Source: Thozetella sp. PMI_491 (Eukaryota; Ascomycota; Sordariomycetes; Chaetosphaeriales; Chaetosphaeriaceae). Taken from it: a stretch of 64,000 bases of DNA. Within the stretch, counting starts at the first letter, position 1. Every line of letters starts with the position of its first letter. Under the pieces are notes generated by a model. The model saw only the letters and a list, made by a program, of their open reading frames with translations, had not been told where the DNA came from and did no database searches. The position numbers and the translations under genes are program-made. The stretch covers positions 560,347 to 624,346 of the forward strand of contig MU270049.1 in assembly GCA_021432635.1 (NCBI GenBank), read 5' to 3'. Below, piece after piece: positions 19,634 to 30,800 of the stretch.

Positions 19634-22204
19634 GATGGTGCTTGGCTGGACGAAACTGCCTACCTTCAGAGCGGGCTGATAAGCCAGCTGACCTACTCAA
19701 TTTACCCAAGAGAAGGGAAGGTACAACCGAGTCACTAGAGCTGCGGCGGGCTTGCGGAGAAGGTGGCTGTTCTTGGACCGCTCTTGTCAAGGTTTCACTC
19801 CGGAGTGTAATTGAATGAGGGGGGTTCAGTACGGTCCCGGGGCCATGTTGGTCCGGACGGACCTGCATCCGGGGTCGACCGGCTTCGGTTTGGGGAACCT
19901 CCAATCAGGAAGGTCACAATATAGACCCAACAGATAGCAGAATCCTGCTTGGCTCGAGAGACCATTGAGGTTCCAAGAGCCTACGGAGAACTATTGAGGA
20001 CCGCATCGCCGCTGCGCATCTCTCTTGTTGTCGATCCTGCCGAGGATAGATTGGTAAGATCGGCTTCTAGAAGCACTCCTGTAAGATCAACGGCCTGCCA
20101 CCGTCGGCTGGGGCGGGTGGGGTGATGGCACCGGCCGCCTTGCGGTTCACCTTGGCTTTTGCTTGCCTCCCAGGATTGGATAGATGCCGGGCGACCCGGC
20201 ATATGTGCGATGCGGCAGCATTGCGGTGTCAGAATTGTCAGAATTGTATTGAGCTCCCAAAACACGGCAACAAGGGAGGCCATGGGGGCGGCCTGGTGGA
20301 TGTGACAGCACTATAACTTCTTGGCCCCAAAGCGACCCGGCCTTCCCTGTTGACACGTGTGGAGCAGCAAGTCTAGGCGAGGAGGAAAGAAAGCCAAAGT
20401 TCACGCCGCCTGGCAGCCAAGGGAGGCTATGCAGAACAGCATCGACGGATTGACGAATGCCCAGAACCTCACGAGGGTGAGTCGCCGAGGTTGATTCCAG
20501 CTTCAAACTTTCCGGGCTGCGTACGGAACACGGGGAAATGCAACGCGGCGGTGTCCAGACAAGTGCGAACGCGACGTGGAGGGGGCGGGACGCCCTAACG
20601 AGAGGTACAGCGTATTGCTCTGGTATTGCCTCCCTGCCGAGCTGTGTTGTGCTGAGCTGTCCGCGCTGGGGGCTGGGATGCCGATGCCCCAACATGCCTG
20701 TCAGACTGAGGGAGCACGGGGCCTAACGGCCGCAGCACCCGCAAGCACCGCAAAAAGGCGGAGACATGTTTACCTCGCTACTCACTTCGCCCGCCTGTGG
20801 AAATGAGGTTCGCAAGCCCGAAGGGCTGAGTGCTATCTGTCATTTTACGGATGACGGAGGAAGATTGCACAGACACGGGCGGATTGCACGAAGGCGGTAA
20901 AAGAGAAGGACTGGACCAGCCCGCCATACCGAGCAGAGGCTTAGAGAGAGAGGCCCGACGCTCTGGACCCTCGCTCCGCCCGCCGATACGCATCTCGGCC
21001 GTCTACTGTAAGTCGCCTCCCCCCGGGGGGTGACGAAGCGTTTGTACAGTGGGTGCCTTGCCCACTTCGGGCTCCCCTTTCAGAGGGCATGCCATATCGC
21101 TTGCGCCTGGGCCGTCAATGCTGCATCGCGAGACATTGGCTCTGGCATGGACGGCGCGAACGAAATGCCTTGATGTGAAGAGGCCGCTTGGCTGACGGGT
21201 TGGTGTTTTACCGGTGCCGGCGTTGCTTGACCGTCTGAAGCTTCTCGAACAGGCCAGCCAGGCTCTCCAGACTTTTCCGTGAGGCTGTGCAGCATCGATG
21301 GGAGATGCAGACCAATCGCGCGGGGTCGGCTGCTGCGGTGGGGGTCACCGGGGACTCTTGGCCTTGGCAGGCAGGCGGCCTGTGGCGACCGAACACGAAA
21401 GAGCCGACAACAGGGCACATTCAGAGGGTCCAGAGGGCCCCCGGCTCGCCCCATGGGCATGGATCGTTTGGCGCCGCAGCCACGATAGGCCGTCGATAGC
21501 CCCCTCTCAAGCGGCCCTCTTTTTCGCCTCCCGCACGAACCCAGAGGCTCGTGGATGAAGGCGGTTCAGCAGGGAGGGAGAATTTTCTGTTGAGGAGGCA
21601 CTTTGGTGACGAAAACCCCTCCGTCCCCGCCCCTTCGGCGCGACTCAGCCATCGGCGGATGGAGGAGGCGCCCGGAGGGGCGTGGTGCTAAGTCGAAAAA
21701 CGGCCGAGGCGATTCGCTGGCAAGAGGCTTTGCAACTTTCAGACGGGCCCGCGACCCGACCGGCGGTTCTTGTTTCACCGGGGATCTGCCACTCGTCATA
21801 AGACATATATCAGATCGCACCTTCTTTTGGGTGGGCCCAAAGAAAGAGGAGCACTTACCTACGTTAAACCCATATATACATACCTAGTAACCCTCCCACC
21901 TTCCGCATTCACTCGCAGTAGTGGTTCACCATCCGAACCTCGCACGCCCAATCTCTCGCAATCTAGTGCCTTTCCCCTCCCTCCCCAGTTCACTTGAGAC
22001 TAGGTAGAGTCTCTTCTGGGTCCGAAGGAGTGTCCTTGGCGCAAGCATAAAAGCAAACCCAGCACCTAAGGCCCCCCTTCCCAGCAAACCCTGGCCCGAA
22101 AGCTGTCCAGTCTCTCGATTCGCGCGCCCACCTCACCTCTTCCGCTTCTCGCACCGCCAGGACAAGACAAACGCTGCGTCCGCACGGCACAACCGACTCC
22201 CACA
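19634..22204. other. Long intergenic region upstream of calcipressin
   Basis: At 2.6 kb this is the longest gene-free stretch. It holds only shadow frames and GC-rich sequence. Within the last 700 bases are two GAGGCT words (21544-21550 and 21724-21730), which resemble the core bound by Crz1-type calcium-responsive factors, and TACCTA words near 21856 and 21888. A long leader for the calcipressin message or an unseen non-coding RNA is possible. Confidence 0.4.
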
Positions 22205-23014
22205 ATGGATGCCGAAGAAATAAGACCTGCGCTGACTCGCTCATCGACGGGCTCGTCCAAGAAGTCGTCTCTGACGCTCGACCTGTCCAACCTGCCCCCG
22301 CTCGTGCAGCCTACACCGCCATCCAACACCCTCCTCTTCACCAGCCTCCAGTCGATCGATATCTTCAGGCCCGAGAACCTCCAAACGATCCGCGAACTAG
22401 TCTCCAAGACGGCGCCCATCCACGCCTGGGCCCCGCTCAAGTCATTCCGGCGCATCGTCGTCTCCTTCTTTGACGAGGAGGCCGCCATCCGTGTGCGCGC
22501 CGTCTGGGACGGTGAAGCCATTCTGGGCGAGCGGTGCCGCGTCTACTTTGGCCAGCCCACCCCGATCGATACCGCCAAGGACACCCACCTGGCCCTGCCC
22601 GACGCCGGCAAGCTCTTTTTCATCAGCCCGCCACCGTCACCGCCCCACGGCTGGGAGATGCGCCTCGAGGATGCCCCGAACAAGATGGTCCACGCCGATG
22701 ACCTCGCCGAGGCTTTGGCGAAGCTGCGGCACCAAGGAGATGCCGTTCCTGGCGGCAACTCTCCCATCAGCCCCGCCGACAGCAAAGGTGATGGCGGCTT
22801 CGGCAGCCGTCAGCGCAGCCGCAGCTCCACGCTCATCTTCCAGCCCACCCTAGAAAGTGGAAGCACTCCGGACTTGCCCTGCGTGACGGTTGACGACATG
22901 ACGGACATGATGGACGAGCCGGAGGAGTGGTCTGGCAGCCCGTTCGGTGCTTTGACGCGGCCGATCATGGCCCACACGTCGCGGCCGCCGGTAGAGCTGA
23001 TGCAAGACGCTTAA
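22205..23014 (+). CDS. Calcipressin (regulator of calcineurin, RCAN family)
   Basis: A single exon of 269 residues. Calcipressins bind and modulate calcineurin, the calcium-dependent phosphatase. An RRM-like N-terminal domain starts at NTLLFTSLQSIDIF, with the second strand at FRRIVVSFFDEEAAIRVR and VYFGQPTP. The family hallmark, the FLISPPxSPP phospho-motif, is seen as LFFISPPPSPPHGW from residue 137. Near the C-terminus, LPCVTVDDM (residues 225-231 are PCVTVDD) resembles the PxIxIT-like calcineurin docking motif of RCANs. The middle is Ser/Arg-rich. Calcipressin genes are often targets of calcineurin-Crz1 feedback; two GAGGCT words upstream fit that, but weakly. Confidence 0.95.
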   Translation: MDAEEIRPALTRSSTGSSKKSSLTLDLSNLPPLVQPTPPSNTLLFTSLQSIDIFRPENLQTIRELVSKTAPIHAWAPLKSFRRIVVSFFDEEAAIRVRAVWDGEAILGERCRVYFGQPTPIDTAKDTHLALPDAGKLFFISPPPSPPHGWEMRLEDAPNKMVHADDLAEALAKLRHQGDAVPGGNSPISPADSKGDGGFGSRQRSRSSTLIFQPTLESGSTPDLPCVTVDDMTDMMDEPEEWSGSPFGALTRPIMAHTSRPPVELMQDA

Positions 23015-23848
23015 GAAGCTCTCGCATCATGCGAGCATACTGGCTTTTCCTTTTTCTTCATTTCGCACTCTGTAATTTATCATACATTGGGTCGGGTCAA
23101 GGATTTATCCAACTGGAAGGGGCGATACATGCGCGAAATACCTTTCGAAAGTCGGAACATGGCGTTGGTCGGGGAATTACTCAGTGCGACGCCGGGTGGC
23201 GAGCACGATCTACAAAAGCACTATACACTGCGCGGGGAGAGAGGGAGGATCGCTAGAATTGAAGAAGCAGAGGCCTGTCGATTGAGCGAGTATTATACTA
23301 TCGTCTCCGTATCAGCCGAGTGGTATGTGTCCTCGAGCAAGGAGAGGTGGTCGGAGTACGGTCTTGCTGTATATACCACACTTAGCCAGCAGCTGGCATA
23401 CCATAGATGCTATTCAGAGAGCTCTTGACTACCCACCACAATCCCCAGCACTCGTTCTGTCGATGTTGCAACCGGCCCAAGACCCTGGCCGGCAGTGGGG
23501 GGGACGTGCTCAACCGGCCAGGGTCTTTGTTGTTTCGACCGTGCCCCCCTCGCTCCATTAGATAGACAACTACGTCTATCTTTAGCCCCCCAAGCGTCAA
23601 ACTTCCTTACATACCCTGTCCTGTTTATCCACTCAAGCATGCTGGGGAAAAAGGTCTAACGGCGGTGCCGTGTTGCTGGGTAGACGAGAGGAGCGGCCAA
23701 GAGCAGGCGAGCAGGGTGTGCTCCCATGGCGACACCACAACCTGAGGTGAGTTGCATGGTCTCCTGGACTTCCTCGTCCTGATGTGGAGTATATTTTGCC
23801 TAAGCCCCAAGCACACAACGACTCAAATCGTGGTCCAAACCCCCACAA
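23015..23848. other. Convergent intergenic region
   Basis: Between calcipressin and the MpaB-like gene. No coding or repeat signal beyond small frames. Confidence 0.4.
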
Positions 23849-25282
23849 TTACCCCAGTTGGATGTACTTTGCCCATCCCATCTGCTGGAACACATCTGAG
23901 GCAACGCCCCTCGCGCCCTCTACACCACGCACGCCGACCCAGCCGACGACGCCGACGGCTAGCAACCCCCACATCAAGGCGCCAAGGTATTGCCTCTCGA
24001 CGCCCGTCTCGGGACTCCAGAACCCCCCTTTGGGCTTCTTGGATTCACCCATCTCTGTCAGCTGGCCGAAGTGCGGGATGTACTGGAACTGGTGCAGCGC
24101 CTCGACCTCGTCCGTCTGCTTCAGCGTCTCGCGGTGGAGATACCGGCGCAGGCGCGCGATGTTATGCCTGTCCCAGCTCGGCACTGCGCGGTACGTGTAG
24201 CACAGCACCATGAAGAAGAGACACTGGCCTGCAACAAGGACGAAATAGTAAGGGGAAGGGCGCGGCACCGCTAGGGCGTCGGCGAGCTCGCGCCCGTTGA
24301 GCCAGTGTGTCGTCGCGCGCAGGAAGTCGGCCGACGCGAACGTGGGCGGCTGCAACTCGAGCCCCGTGATGATGTTGTTGGCCAGGATCTGGCCCGTCCG
24401 TGTCGGGGCGATCTCGGACAGCATTAGAGACTCCATCATGGTCCGCGCTCGCGCTGGCGTCGTGAACCACTCCGTCGGCGTGCCGAGGACGTACGCTACC
24501 CACCGCCAGAGTGCAATATAGTCGACGATCTCACGTTCGCGCGGGAAGATGCCCAGTCGTGGTAGGCTGACCCAGACAAGAGTGGCCGAGAAGGAGATGC
24601 AGGTGCCGATGCTGTCAAGATCGTTGACAGGCACGCCGTTCTTCGCCACGTCATAGTAGGTCGGCTTCTCGCGGGCCAGCGCAAGGATGCGCCGCCGTAC
24701 CGAAGCGTGCAGCAGGCGCACCCGGACGGACGACGCAAAGCCCTTGCCACCGGGTTGGATCGATGCTAGATCACGCGTCACGTCCATGACGTGCTGGAAG
24801 GTCTCAAGGAGCCGGCGCCGCGTGACCTTGGCGCCGAAGCCGCCCGTGCGTGTGAGGGTCTCGACCACACGGTCCGCGCCCATGCCGCCGAGGAGTGACT
24901 GGAAGGTCAGCGAGATGACAGATGGTGCGGCATAGCGGTAGAACATCTGCTGGCCCCGGTCTATCTGGTCCCAGTCGACCCAGTCAGGGACGGTGTTGAC
25001 CTCTTGCCAGAGCTCCTGCAGCTTAGGGTCCGAGTCTTTGTGTTGGACTAGCAGCTCGTAGAAGTCTCTGTGATGGTGCTTCGCGGGAGGCGCACCGTCC
25101 GCCTTGGCCTGGGCTGGATGGGAAGAGGCGATCTTGTCCAGGCTGTCCAGGCATTCGTCTGCAAGCTCATCGTAGCTGTAGATCATGGACCGGAGCTGCT
25201 CCCTCGTCAGGTGCTCCGGGGTCCAGTCAAAGTGATACCCCCAGGCATCCCTGTGTGTGTCTTCTTTTGCAGACGCCGCCAT
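23849..25282 (-). CDS. ER-bound oxygenase of the MpaB/Lcp (DUF2236) family
   Basis: A single exon of 477 residues starting with ATG. The family includes MpaB, which cleaves a farnesyl chain in mycophenolic acid synthesis, and bacterial latex-clearing protein; both are haem-dependent oxygenases. The family core is visible: DWVDWDQIDRGQQMFYRYA, then GGMGADRVVETLTRTGGFG, and SSVRVRLLHASVRRRIL with His192 as the likely haem ligand. Two C-terminal hydrophobic helices (YYFVLVAGQCLFFMVLCYTY and LGALMWGLLAVGVVGWVGV) would hold it in the ER membrane. No polyketide or terpene synthase is nearby, so its substrate is unknown. The family assignment is from recognised pattern; chemistry is inference. Confidence 0.87.
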   Translation of the reverse strand: MAASAKEDTHRDAWGYHFDWTPEHLTREQLRSMIYSYDELADECLDSLDKIASSHPAQAKADGAPPAKHHHRDFYELLVQHKDSDPKLQELWQEVNTVPDWVDWDQIDRGQQMFYRYAAPSVISLTFQSLLGGMGADRVVETLTRTGGFGAKVTRRRLLETFQHVMDVTRDLASIQPGGKGFASSVRVRLLHASVRRRILALAREKPTYYDVAKNGVPVNDLDSIGTCISFSATLVWVSLPRLGIFPREREIVDYIALWRWVAYVLGTPTEWFTTPARARTMMESLMLSEIAPTRTGQILANNIITGLELQPPTFASADFLRATTHWLNGRELADALAVPRPSPYYFVLVAGQCLFFMVLCYTYRAVPSWDRHNIARLRRYLHRETLKQTDEVEALHQFQYIPHFGQLTEMGESKKPKGGFWSPETGVERQYLGALMWGLLAVGVVGWVGVRGVEGARGVASDVFQQMGWAKYIQLG

Positions 25283-26357
25283 ACTGATAAGATGGCTTGG
25301 AAACAGTGCAGCAAGACCGAGGAGTGATGTACTGCTTTGCTATAGCACCGATGGTGAACTATCGAGAATGTGAACCGCCTTATAAACGGGCGAGCAGCAT
25401 CGAACTTAGAGAAAGCCGAGGTTCATGCCGGTGCAGGCTGGAGGGGACCACTAGGTAGGTGAGGTACCTGACGCGGTTTTGGCCTTCGGGATGGATCTGT
25501 AGCCCGGGCCCGACGACCTTGTGGGAGGTGAACGGCGAATCCCGTGAAGAGGATCCTAGTAGAGCCTAACACATATGCTGCGGCCGACATGCCATCTGTT
25601 CTACAAGCCGAGCTTGCAGCAGATACTTGCGCCGACTGCAGACGGCAGTGGCTCGCAGCTGGATCGGCGGAGCTCGTTGAGCCTCGGTCGAGCCCAGGAC
25701 CCTGGGGCGCCATGGTGATCGACCCCGCACTATGATGTATCGTCAAACCTGGTCACGCCGGGGGTCAAACACCCATGGGCTTTCCTGATTGCCGGATCGA
25801 GTCTCCAGCTCGCTCGTTGCTCCGCAGCGCGTCTGGGATTGGTCCCAGGACCCTATTTTGTGTGCCACCCTCGTGGAGATGCTATGGCTGGGCATTTAGT
25901 CGGTAGTGGGTGGCGACGGGGCCGTCTATGCAAGCGATGACGGTTACGAACGACTCGGCCAGTGAGAAGCAGCCAACTAGTATCTTTGACCACCTTCCTG
26001 TTTCCTAGTGGGCCGGTGTCGCGATCAATGACCAGGTGACCGCTAAGAGAAAGAAAAGAATGCTGTGCCCTAAGCTGGGCTAGCTGGGCTTGTTGAGTAA
26101 ATAGGGCACTTTTAAACTGGCTTGTTTCGCAAGCTTATGAATCCAGTAGAGCAGTGGTAGCTGAGGTGTAAGTCAGAAAAAAGCGGGTCCAATTCAGTAT
26201 AGGGGGGGAGTGGACCTTCCCTGGACCCGGCAGGCAATTGATTGCTCCTTAAAATTTCTTATCGTAGAATGTAGCCCATACGCGTCCCAGATTTCTTTCC
26301 GCACGTCGTCACTCGCCGACAGCTTGCCACGCACAAAACCTGCCACGCTCAGCAAGC
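25283..26357. other. Divergent intergenic region
   Basis: Between the MpaB-like gene and RRG9. It contains TAGGTAGGTGAGGTACCT at about 25452-25469 and GCTGGGCTAGCTGGGCTTG near 26075, with no gene. Confidence 0.4.
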
Positions 26358-27458
26358 ATGGCTTGCCCGTGCCAGACAGCGGTGCTGAAGACCTTTGTCC
26401 GAACAATCGCACAAGTCCATGCTTCTCATAGTGTCACGTTGAGAACCCTATCGTCACTCCACACTCTCGCAATACCCAGGATCACGACTCGCCCTGCCAT
26501 TGCCTTCAACAGCGCCTCTCCTATCCCTGCGACGCGATCGGCGAAGCAATTGTACTCGACAGCCGCCCAAGACCGCGAAGCGCAGGTCGGGACATCCTCA
26601 GATGGCCCCTCAGAGCCCCCAAGGTTGAGCACGCCTGTCGCACAGCACACCGGAGAGCCAGAGGCGACCGCCGCGAACCAAGGTGCCAAGGATGAAGCAC
26701 AAGAACACGACACGCCGTCTGCCACCGATGCGACAGCCAAGCCCGTGAAGAAATTGAAACTCAAAAAGAAGGCACAGCAAGTGAAGCTCGCCACCGAGGC
26801 TGCCGAGGCAGGCATCTCGCTGTCCCAACTCAAGAGGAAGACCAAGGCTCCCGCCGAGAAGACAAAGCCAAAAGCAAGACCAACGGCCAAAGGCAGGGCA
26901 TCCCAAGCGCCGGCCAGTGCGGGGACAAAGAAGCAAAAATCGGGGCGCGCGGTGCTAGAAGCCACAGAAGACGCGGAAGAGGACCTCGAGGCAAAGGAGG
27001 AACAGCCCGGCTGGGGAGTGCAAAAGTCGGCGCTCCAGGCCAAATTCCCCGACGGCTGGAGCCCGCCCAAGAAGCTGTCCCCGGATGCGCTGGCGGGCAT
27101 CCGCGCGCTGCACCAGCGGTTCCCGGAAGACTACTCGACCGAGGTGCTGGCGGCCAAGTTCGAGGTGTCGCCCGAGGCGATCCGGCGCATCCTCAAGAGC
27201 AGCTGGCAGCCGTCGGCGGGGGAGGAGGAGGACCGCCAGCGGCGCTGGTTCGAGCGTGGCAAGCGCGTGTGGGCGCGCTGGGCCGAGCTGGGCAAGAAGC
27301 CGCCTCGCCAGTGGCGCCGCGAGGGCATTGTGCGCAACCCTTACTGGCACACCCACATGACGCGCAGCGGCCGGCCCCGTACCGCCGAGGAGATCGAGGC
27401 TGTCAAGTTTGCTCGTGCGGAGAAGCTGAAGAAGAAGATCAGCCAGTCACTACTTTGA
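26358..27458 (+). CDS. RRG9: Mitochondrial Rrg9/neugrin-like protein
   Basis: A single exon of 366 residues. Rrg9 is needed to keep mitochondrial DNA and respiratory growth; its human relative neugrin works in the mitoribosome-assembly module. The N-terminus is rich in Arg, Thr and Ser and lacks acids, as in a matrix signal. A low-complexity Lys/Ala-rich linker covers residues 60-210. The conserved domain occupies about residues 217-290: GWGVQKSALQAKFPDGWSPP, LSPDALAGIRALHQRFPED, FEVSPEAIRRILKSSW. This last stretch looks like a helix-turn-helix. The C-terminal REGIVRNPYWHTHM tail is unlike yeast Rrg9 but common in filamentous fungi as far as I recall. Confidence 0.9.
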   Translation: MACPCQTAVLKTFVRTIAQVHASHSVTLRTLSSLHTLAIPRITTRPAIAFNSASPIPATRSAKQLYSTAAQDREAQVGTSSDGPSEPPRLSTPVAQHTGEPEATAANQGAKDEAQEHDTPSATDATAKPVKKLKLKKKAQQVKLATEAAEAGISLSQLKRKTKAPAEKTKPKARPTAKGRASQAPASAGTKKQKSGRAVLEATEDAEEDLEAKEEQPGWGVQKSALQAKFPDGWSPPKKLSPDALAGIRALHQRFPEDYSTEVLAAKFEVSPEAIRRILKSSWQPSAGEEEDRQRRWFERGKRVWARWAELGKKPPRQWRREGIVRNPYWHTHMTRSGRPRTAEEIEAVKFARAEKLKKKISQSLL

Positions 27459-27892
27459 GCCGTGTGCGCTGGCTACGGTGTATGGGCGACTTGCGACTGT
27501 TGAAATACACCCCACTGTTCTTATGTCTAAGACATCCTGCATAGACAGATATTGTACAATACCTAATAGAAACCAAGCATGACCATACCTAAACCTCCCT
27601 GGCTGTTAGGAGAAATCTGTTAGGAGAAATGGGGTTGGAGCCCGAATGGAAACTGACGCCTCGAGAAATGTACGACTGCATGAAAAAACACGTGCTGGGT
27701 ATTGGCTATCCTGAACTCGTGCAGTGAAGGACCCATGGAACTCCCGCGATAGCCCCATGATGCTCCCAAAGAATACTCTGCGCCGCCATGTCGTAGCCTC
27801 GACCCTTATTGCCATAAAACATCATACTCCCAGTAACACCACCAAAACACAATCACACAGGCACCACATATATACATGCACCATACCATCCT
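27459..27892. other. Short convergent intergenic region with a tandem duplication
   Basis: Between RRG9 and the AT-hook gene. It holds a perfect 14-base tandem duplication at 27603-27630. Confidence 0.5.
27603..27630 (+). repeat. 14-base tandem duplication
   Basis: CTGTTAGGAGAAAT occurs twice head to tail with no mismatch. Too short to be a transposon remnant with confidence; a replication-slippage duplication is enough to explain it. Confidence 0.85.
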
Positions 27893-30800
27893 CTAGAAGA
27901 ACACCCGCTTTCCGTTCTTCACCTTGGGAACCAATCCCTTCTTCCTCCTCTCCTCTCCGACGAGCAGCGCAAACAGCCGCTTAACAAGCGCGTCCTCTTC
28001 CCAGCTGCCGACCTCTGCCCTGAATGCATCAACTACGTCCAGATGCCACTGTTCCAAAACGATCGTCTCCCCGTGTGCCGACACCTGCTTGCCAAGCAGC
28101 TTGCGGCTTGGGCGACGCGCTGGGGGCTTTGCCAGAGCGCTGTTCTTGACCTGGAAGGGCATCCCACCGGCGGTCCGTCGCTCCTGCAGCAGCGCATCGA
28201 GGCGCACCCAGTGCGCCTTGGTCCAAGTGGTCTCGGATAGGGGCACGTTTGGTGGCTGCGTGCTGAAGGAGGCGCCAAAGGCGGAGAGCTTGGATGTCAG
28301 GGTAGTTGATAGCTGAACTTTGGTCGGCTGCGTGATCTCGGTCTCGCGGTCCGATGATAGCTCGGAGCCAGATGTTTGGTTCTCTTTGTCTTCTTCGGAA
28401 GTGCTGCTCGCCACGCTGGTCCTTCGTACAGATGGAGCTTGCGCGAACGCGACAGTTGACAGCACCGGCTGCTGCTTCTCAGGGGAAGCACTGGCCCGAC
28501 GTTCGGCCCGGACTTGGGCCTGTTGCAGGGGCGACAGCGTGCTGCTCGTGAACTCGACGACCCGGCCGGGCGTCTTACCCTTTAGTGGCGACCGTATGCA
28601 CGACTTGCTAGGGGACGCCGCTCTGTCGGGCAGAGGTTTGAGCTCGGGGGTGATGAAGCTCGATTCATCGGGATCCATGACCATGGAATCGTCCTCTTGC
28701 TCAACCGACTGTCTAACCACTGGCGCAGGCTTAGCGAAAAGCGAGCTCTCGCCGCTGGCTTGGACGGGCTGGAAGAGCGAGTTGCTTGTAAACTGCCGCT
28801 GTCTAGGGGTAAAGTTCTGCTTCTGCGGCACATGGTCGAACCGAACTTGTTCCGGCGTCGTGGGGGCCGACGAGTGCTCGACAGATCTGGGAGGTTGGTT
28901 CTGTCTTGTCTCCCTGACGGGTTGTTTAGTAGGCGAAAAGAGCTCCACGCTGCGGCGATTCTCAATCTGGAAATCCTTCTGCGGCACATGACGGATCTCC
29001 TCGGTTTGCGCCCGCTGTTCCTGGAACAAAGACGCTGGGGGCTGCGAGGCGAACGGGGCTGGCTTTGTCCTACCCAACGGCTGGAAGGGTCGCCGGCGTT
29101 GGGCTGGCAGACTGTCAGTCTCTGCCGCCTTCGGTTCGGCCCTCATGAAGAGACCAAACGTTTGAGGCGCAGCTGGAGCTTGGCTAAATAGACCGTCGCC
29201 TTCTTTTGCAGTCTGAGAGGCCTTGAAAAGCTCAGATGTTCTGGATGCCTGAGAAGGGCCAGCGGGCTCTCCACTCCTGCTCCTGGGGCCAAGGGCTTGG
29301 CCCAGCAGTCCAAACGACTCGGGAGGGTTCGAGTCTTGCGCTTCAGGAGCGGGAGTCACCTCTGCCGTCCTTGTGCGCTTAGACACTCCAAACGGCTCGG
29401 CCCGCCGCGAGCGCGGCGCGGGCCTGCTGGGCTCAGCACTCAGGAGTGTTGATGTCTGGGAGATACGCGGAACGGGAGATGCCCCAGGACCGCGGCTGCC
29501 TGGGCCGCTGATGGTTGAGAACCCGAACGGATTTGATGCTGGTGGGACTTGTGCGCGCTTCTCGGCGCTCCTCCCTGCAAGGCCTCTAAACAGCCCCGAC
29601 GGCTGGGCAATCTTGCGCGCCGGCTTGTCGTTCTCGCCCTTCTTCGCGTCAAGTGCATTGAAGAGTCCGAAAGGCTGAACATCTGGCAGCGGCGCAGGCG
29701 ACGAAAAGAAGGCGGAAAGATCAGCCTTCTTGGCGCTAGCAAGTCGAGATGCCTCCCTCTCCATGGCAGTCTCGTTGCGGCTCAGCTGAGACAACATGCT
29801 AAACTCCTCTGCTTCTGTGCTTGCCCCCGCGCCGTGTCGCTGGCGAGCAACAGTAGGTGGGCCGCGAGTAGACTTGTCGAAAGCCGACACTGGAGGGGCC
29901 ACCTTGAGGGTTCTTACCGAGCGAGGAGTGGGGCGGGCTGCTTCAAAAGCCCAGATATCGTCGTCCTCTTCCTCCATCTCCACTAGTTCCTCGTCATTCT
30001 CGTCGCCATCTTGAAGCTGGTCAGGCTCTTCATCCAGTTCATCTTGGCTCTCCTCTGGTGCATCCATCTCCCCTTGTTCAGGTTCCACTTCCGATTCACT
30101 CTGAAGCTCCTCATGAATGTCGGCTCCCATGTCCACATCATCGTCATGGCCACTAGGAGACCCTCCAGTAGCAAAGACACTAGAGCGGGCTGAGCCAGGC
30201 TGGCCGAACATCTCAATTCTTGGCGCTGGGGTAGAATCATCGGCCATCCAGCTCATGTCGTCCTCGCCTGCAACGCTGGCAACTTCAGCTTTGGCTGAGC
30301 TAATAACGCTGGGGCTCGGCTCGTGCGCTTCGAGAGACTTCCGCCGAGAGCTGCCGAAGATAGAGTTACGGAGAGACTCGGCCCTTGAAGCATCGTCCGG
30401 GTTCGGAGCGAACGGGTCCTCATCCGCTAGGTGAGCCGCGAAGGTAGGGACAGAAGACGGGACCGGGACGGGGGCAGGAGCAGGCGTTGGGGCTGGGGCT
30501 GGGGCAGCTTTCGGGGATGAGAATGCTTGCGCGCCTTGCACAACCAGATTCTTAATCTGGCTAAGAGGGGCGAAAGCGCGCGCCCACGAACTCTCCGGCT
30601 GCTGTGCAGGTTGCTGTGCAATTGAAGGTGAACTCAACGGCTGCGCCGAAGCTAGTGCGGGCGAAGGAGCAGCTGGTGGGGTGGGCGACTTCGTCACTCG
30701 CCGGGCCGAAAGTACGGGTGATTCGGTAGACCGGACAGACCCCCGGAAGGGACTGCGCAGGACACTGCCTTGCCTTGGGGGTGATGGTGGATCCGATGTG

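Noticed and set aside
20147-20695. 182-codon minus-strand frame in the long spacer
   Set aside because: Composition looks random (Pro, Ser, Arg, His) and there is no motif, neighbour or promoter to support it.
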